Assembly: GCA_902464375.1 (NCBI GenBank)
Contig: CABQIM010000073.1
Coordinates: 1 to 9,625 of the forward strand
Reading direction: 5' to 3'
Length of the DNA stretch: 9,625 nucleotides
Source: an uncultured bacterium
GTDB lineage: Bacteria; Cyanobacteriota; Vampirovibrionia; Gastranaerophilales; Gastranaerophilaceae
Shown here: positions 7,433 through 9,625 of the stretch, in pieces
How positions within the stretch are numbered: position 1 is the stretch's first letter
Layout of the letters: the number at the start of each line of letters is the position of its first letter
Notes under the pieces: generated by a model
What the model was told of the DNA's origin: nothing
The model's input: only the letters and a program-made list of their open reading frames with translations
Databases searched by the model: none
Made by a program: the position numbers and the translations under genes

Positions 7433-7969
7433 TTAAAAACCTATCGCGTAATCAAATATTTTTTTCTTCACTGAACGATTAGCAGAAACAGGTGTATCAA
7501 TTGTAACTTCTGGGGTTTCAATAACTTGTCCTGCTCTTTGAAGCATGTTATTTTGCTGAAGAGTCTTATCTACATTATTGAATGACTTCAATGAATCAAG
7601 TTTGTTTTGCAACTCTTCATTTTCGTTATTTAGAATAACGGTTTGTCTGCTTAAATCGTTAAGTTTCATTTCAGAAGAAATAACAAAGTAATAGCTAACG
7701 ACAACGACACCTATTAAAAGGCTTAAAATGACGCATAACATTTTGTTTACTCTTTTTATTGCCATGTCTTTAACTAAATTCTCCTTCGGAAAGTACCCTT
7801 CTATTATACTATTAACAGCTAATTTTTGAACAGATTTATCAATAAAAGATTCTTCTTCTAATTGATAACTTTCTTCTTTAGCTTCTTTTGAAAACTTTTC
7901 AATAAATAATTCTAGCCCTGCCAGTCCTGATTTTCTGTTGTGATTGTTGATTTTTAAAGCCGAAACCAA
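7433..7969 (-). CDS. FtsL/DivIC-like single-pass membrane protein
   Basis: This is a likely bitopic division protein. It has about 76 cytoplasmic, charged N-terminal residues, one hydrophobic segment at 77-97 (MLCVILSLLIGVVVVSYYFV) and a leucine/asparagine-rich coiled coil at about 100-131. A short C-terminal tail with Thr/Val repeats ends in a basic KKK patch. This topology, and its place directly after rsmH, matches FtsL, which with FtsB/DivIC and FtsQ helps activate septal wall synthesis. FtsL sequences diverge so much that similarity alone cannot prove it. The N-terminal cytoplasmic part is longer than in typical FtsL (often 30-60 residues). Translation most likely starts at TTG (7969): an in-frame TAG at 7976-7978 excludes anything upstream, and a strong GAGGAG site sits nine bases before it. 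It lies 35 bases after rsmH and three before ldpA. Confidence 0.7.
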   Translation of the reverse strand: MVSALKINNHNRKSGLAGLELFIEKFSKEAKEESYQLEEESFIDKSVQKLAVNSIIEGYFPKENLVKDMAIKRVNKMLCVILSLLIGVVVVSYYFVISSEMKLNDLSRQTVILNNENEELQNKLDSLKSFNNVDKTLQQNNMLQRAGQVIETPEVTIDTPVSANRSVKKKIFDYAIGF

Positions 7970-7978
7970 TGCTGCCTA

Positions 7979-7984
7979 CTCCTC
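7979..7984 (-). promoter_or_regulatory. Shine-Dalgarno site deciding the TTG start of the FtsL-like gene
   Basis: On the minus strand GAGGAG ends nine bases before the TTG at 7969. The region between rsmH and this gene is purine-rich and holds a second GGAG further upstream. The next in-frame ATG is far inside the protein (Met69), so TTG is the sensible start. Confidence 0.75.
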
Positions 7985-8004
7985 TACTCCCAAGATACTC
8001 AACA

Positions 8005-8931
8005 TCAACGAATAGCTCTTACTACCCTTAACTTCGCACTTCGTGACGGTGGATTTTCTTTAATCTCCTTTTCGCTCGCCATAATTGGTTTTTTGTTGAC
8101 CAATTCTATTTTTGGCGGCGGGCATTTGCAAATCATATCATTGCATCTGCACTTTTGACTCTCAAACTTGAAGAACTGTTTTACAATTCTATCCTCCAAA
8201 GAATGAAAACTTATAACTGAAATTATACCACCAGCATCTAATAAATCCAATATGTCATGTAGTACATTCTTTACATTTTTTAACTCATGATTTACTTCAA
8301 TGCGAATAGCCTGAAACACTCTTGTAGCAGGGTGTATATTAGACTTAATACGAGGAGTCGCTTCAATAATAATATCAGCAAGTTCTTTCGTTGTTCTAAT
8401 TGGTGTAGTCCTTCTAACTTCGACAATCTTTTTAGCAATTCTTTTTGAAAATCTTTCTTCTCCATACTCGCTGAATATCCTTACTAAATCATCTTCTGAA
8501 TATTTATTTACAATATCATACGCAGAAAAATCACTTTCCATATCAAATCTCATATCAAGTGGAGCTTCTTTAGAAAAAGAAAATCCCCTTTCCGCTTTTG
8601 TTAATTGATGATAAGACGCTCCCAAATCTAATATTACTCCACCTGTAATTTTTTCAATTCCAAGTTTATGCAATTCTGCTTTAATATTTGTATAAGACGA
8701 TTTAACGATTGTTAAATTTGGGTAATTTTTTAAACGTTCTCGAGAGTGCGCAATTGCTTCGTCATCTATATCAAAAGAAATTAGTCTACCATTTGGTGAA
8801 ATTCTTTTAAGTATAAGTTCGCTATGACCGCCGCCTCCAAGTGTACAATCTACATATATTTTTCCATCTTGGCACTCTAGTGCATCAACTGCCTCATTTA
8901 GCATTACTGTATAATGTTTAAAATCGTCCAT
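8005..8931 (-). CDS. rsmH: 16S rRNA (cytosine1402-N4)-methyltransferase RsmH
   Basis: RsmH (formerly MraW) transfers a methyl group from S-adenosylmethionine to N4 of C1402 in the decoding centre of 16S rRNA. Conserved blocks appear in order: HYTVMLNE at 6-13, the AdoMet-binding DCTLGGGGHS at 28-37, DLGASYHQL at 102-110, RGFSF at 115-119 and PLDMRFD at 124-130. PATRVFQAIRIEVN, SFHSLEDRIVKQFF and a Cys-rich CRCNDMICKC segment follow toward the end. Its 308 residues are full length. The ATG at 8931 has a perfect AAAGGAG six bases upstream. In most bacteria this gene opens the division and cell-wall cluster, followed by ftsL; here an FtsL-like gene follows but ldpA, not ftsI or mur genes, comes next. 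The family assignment is secure. Confidence 0.97.
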   Translation of the reverse strand: MDDFKHYTVMLNEAVDALECQDGKIYVDCTLGGGGHSELILKRISPNGRLISFDIDDEAIAHSRERLKNYPNLTIVKSSYTNIKAELHKLGIEKITGGVILDLGASYHQLTKAERGFSFSKEAPLDMRFDMESDFSAYDIVNKYSEDDLVRIFSEYGEERFSKRIAKKIVEVRRTTPIRTTKELADIIIEATPRIKSNIHPATRVFQAIRIEVNHELKNVKNVLHDILDLLDAGGIISVISFHSLEDRIVKQFFKFESQKCRCNDMICKCPPPKIELVNKKPIMASEKEIKENPPSRSAKLRVVRAIR

Positions 8932-8937
8932 TTCAAT

Positions 8938-8944
8938 CTCCTTT
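8938..8944 (-). promoter_or_regulatory. Ribosome binding site of rsmH
   Basis: AAAGGAG on the minus strand lies six bases before the ATG at 8931, a strong site that fixes the rsmH start. If the candidate promoter at 8949-8977 is used, this site would lie at the very 5' end of the transcript. Confidence 0.75.
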
Positions 8945-8948
8945 CTTT

Positions 8949-8977
8949 ATTGTATCAAAAGATAAAGGAATTGAAAA
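8949..8977 (-). promoter_or_regulatory. Candidate promoter for the rsmH-ftsL-like-ldpA cluster
   Basis: On the minus strand TACAAT (8949-8954) matches the -10 in 5 of 6 positions. TTTTCA (8972-8977) matches the -35 in 4 of 6, with a 17-base spacer. The start would fall near 8942, giving a leader of only about 11 bases that begins at the Shine-Dalgarno site. Read-through from the gene to the right, 52 bases away, is an alternative, since no terminator is visible between them. Confidence 0.4.
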
Positions 8978-8983
8978 TCTAAA

Positions 8984-9577
8984 TTATTTAAAGAATGGCA
9001 GCATGCTTTTTGTAAGTTCTGTGTTTAATTTTTGAGCAACTCTTTGGGGTGGCATGTCCTTATTTAAAACACTTTGTAAATATTGAAAAGCAACCGTTGC
9101 ATCACCGGTTATTGATTGGAATATTTTATGCGCTGTAAATGCGACTTTTCTGTAATCGATATCTATGCCTAAGTTGTTGTCGTTGGCTATTCTTTTAGTT
9201 AGATTAGCTAAGAAGGTATGCAATTTCATTGTATTGCGTTCTTCCGTTTTATAATTTTCAAAACTTGAAAAATATTGATCATAGTTATTTTCTAAATCAC
9301 TCAATTCTTCGCCACGAAGCATTAGTGCATCGTTAACCATAAGCATTCCGACATCATCTTTGTGTCTTTTGGTATAAGTTAATGCCAAAATATCATCTGT
9401 ACCTTGGATATTAGGAATTCTTTGTTTTATTTCATTATATTTTTCAAGATCATTTGTTCCAAGGTTATCAAGCTGCATTACGATAGTTGCTGATTCAGCA
9501 TCTCCAACTTGAGAATGATCTGCAAGAAGATTTTTGTATCCATTAAATGTTTGATTTGAGATATTATTTATGTTCAT
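8984..9577 (-). CDS. Uncharacterised 197-residue helical protein with F-N-G-Y N-terminal signature
   Basis: I do not recognise a family. The protein looks soluble: there is no signal peptide or membrane segment, it is rich in Asn, Asp, Lys and Leu, and it appears mainly alpha-helical after residue 25. It has no cysteine, so metal-cluster or disulfide roles are unlikely. The first residues read MNINNISNQTFNGYKNLL, which lines up with the start of the GH13 protein (M-x-V-N-x-I-S, then F-K-G-Y-Q) although the rest of the two proteins is unrelated. The ATG at 9577 has no Shine-Dalgarno site; TATAAT abuts it directly. The shared N-terminus is the main support for this start. It is read in the same direction as rsmH and ends 52 bases before it, so it may be a separate unit or be co-transcribed. 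Confidence 0.75.
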   Translation of the reverse strand: MNINNISNQTFNGYKNLLADHSQVGDAESATIVMQLDNLGTNDLEKYNEIKQRIPNIQGTDDILALTYTKRHKDDVGMLMVNDALMLRGEELSDLENNYDQYFSSFENYKTEERNTMKLHTFLANLTKRIANDNNLGIDIDYRKVAFTAHKIFQSITGDATVAFQYLQSVLNKDMPPQRVAQKLNTELTKSMLPFFK

Positions 9578-9625
9578 ATTATACTTAAAACTTGTAAAAA
9601 TTTTTTTTGCTATTAATAAAAATAT

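Noticed and set aside
9578..9583. TATAAT on the minus strand touching the ATG of the 197-residue protein
   Set aside because: As a -10 it would start the transcript several bases inside the coding region and lose the ATG, while the N-terminal signature argues that this start is real. No -35 lies at proper spacing.
1..9625. Mobile element, CRISPR array, tRNA or toxin-antitoxin module
   Set aside because: No transposase or integrase motifs, no spaced direct repeats and no tRNA-like cloverleaf were seen. All larger open stretches are explained by the genes listed.

Overview
The window reads as AT-rich chromosomal DNA of a non-photosynthetic relative of Cyanobacteria, most likely Melainabacteria/Vampirovibrionia of the gut order Gastranaerophilales. 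Three things suggest this. First, an LdpA-type protein (a family known essentially from the cyanobacterial lineage) sits beside a FliI-type export ATPase, which photosynthetic Cyanobacteria lack. Second, the DNA is low in GC, with strong AAGGAG-like ribosome sites on several genes. Third, two unrelated proteins share a short N-terminal signature ending in F-[KN]-G-Y, which I recall as common in this group. The placement is inference; no rRNA or tRNA is present to confirm it.

Layout. Bases 1-54 may be the tail of an upstream protein ending in a poly-Thr tract. A rightward FliI/SctN-family ATPase follows (132-1478). A 175-base intergenic region carries a weak terminator-like hairpin, a candidate promoter and a leader hairpin. 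Next is a very large rightward GH13 (alpha-amylase family) protein of 1614 residues with a GTG start (1654-6498). Convergent to it, only 16 bases away, is the end of a leftward cluster read from right to left: rsmH (16S rRNA m4C1402 methyltransferase), a one-pass FtsL-like protein starting at TTG, and ldpA (two [4Fe-4S] clusters). These three are closely packed (35- and 3-base gaps) and look like one transcript. Further right is a leftward 197-residue protein of unknown function, then 48 bases of AT-rich sequence to the edge. No stretch over 300 bases lacks a gene. I see no tRNA, CRISPR array, insertion sequence or phage gene.

How the parts relate. The leftward cluster couples the start of a division/cell-wall type locus (rsmH then an FtsL-like gene) to a redox protein that in Cyanobacteria feeds light/redox state to the circadian clock. 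The FliI ATPase stands without fliH or fliJ homologues in view. The GH13 protein keeps the three catalytic acids but lacks the usual Asn-His of region I and carries about 800 residues of inserted or added sequence. The most interesting leads are the shared N-terminal tag, the ldpA placement and the unusual amylase architecture.
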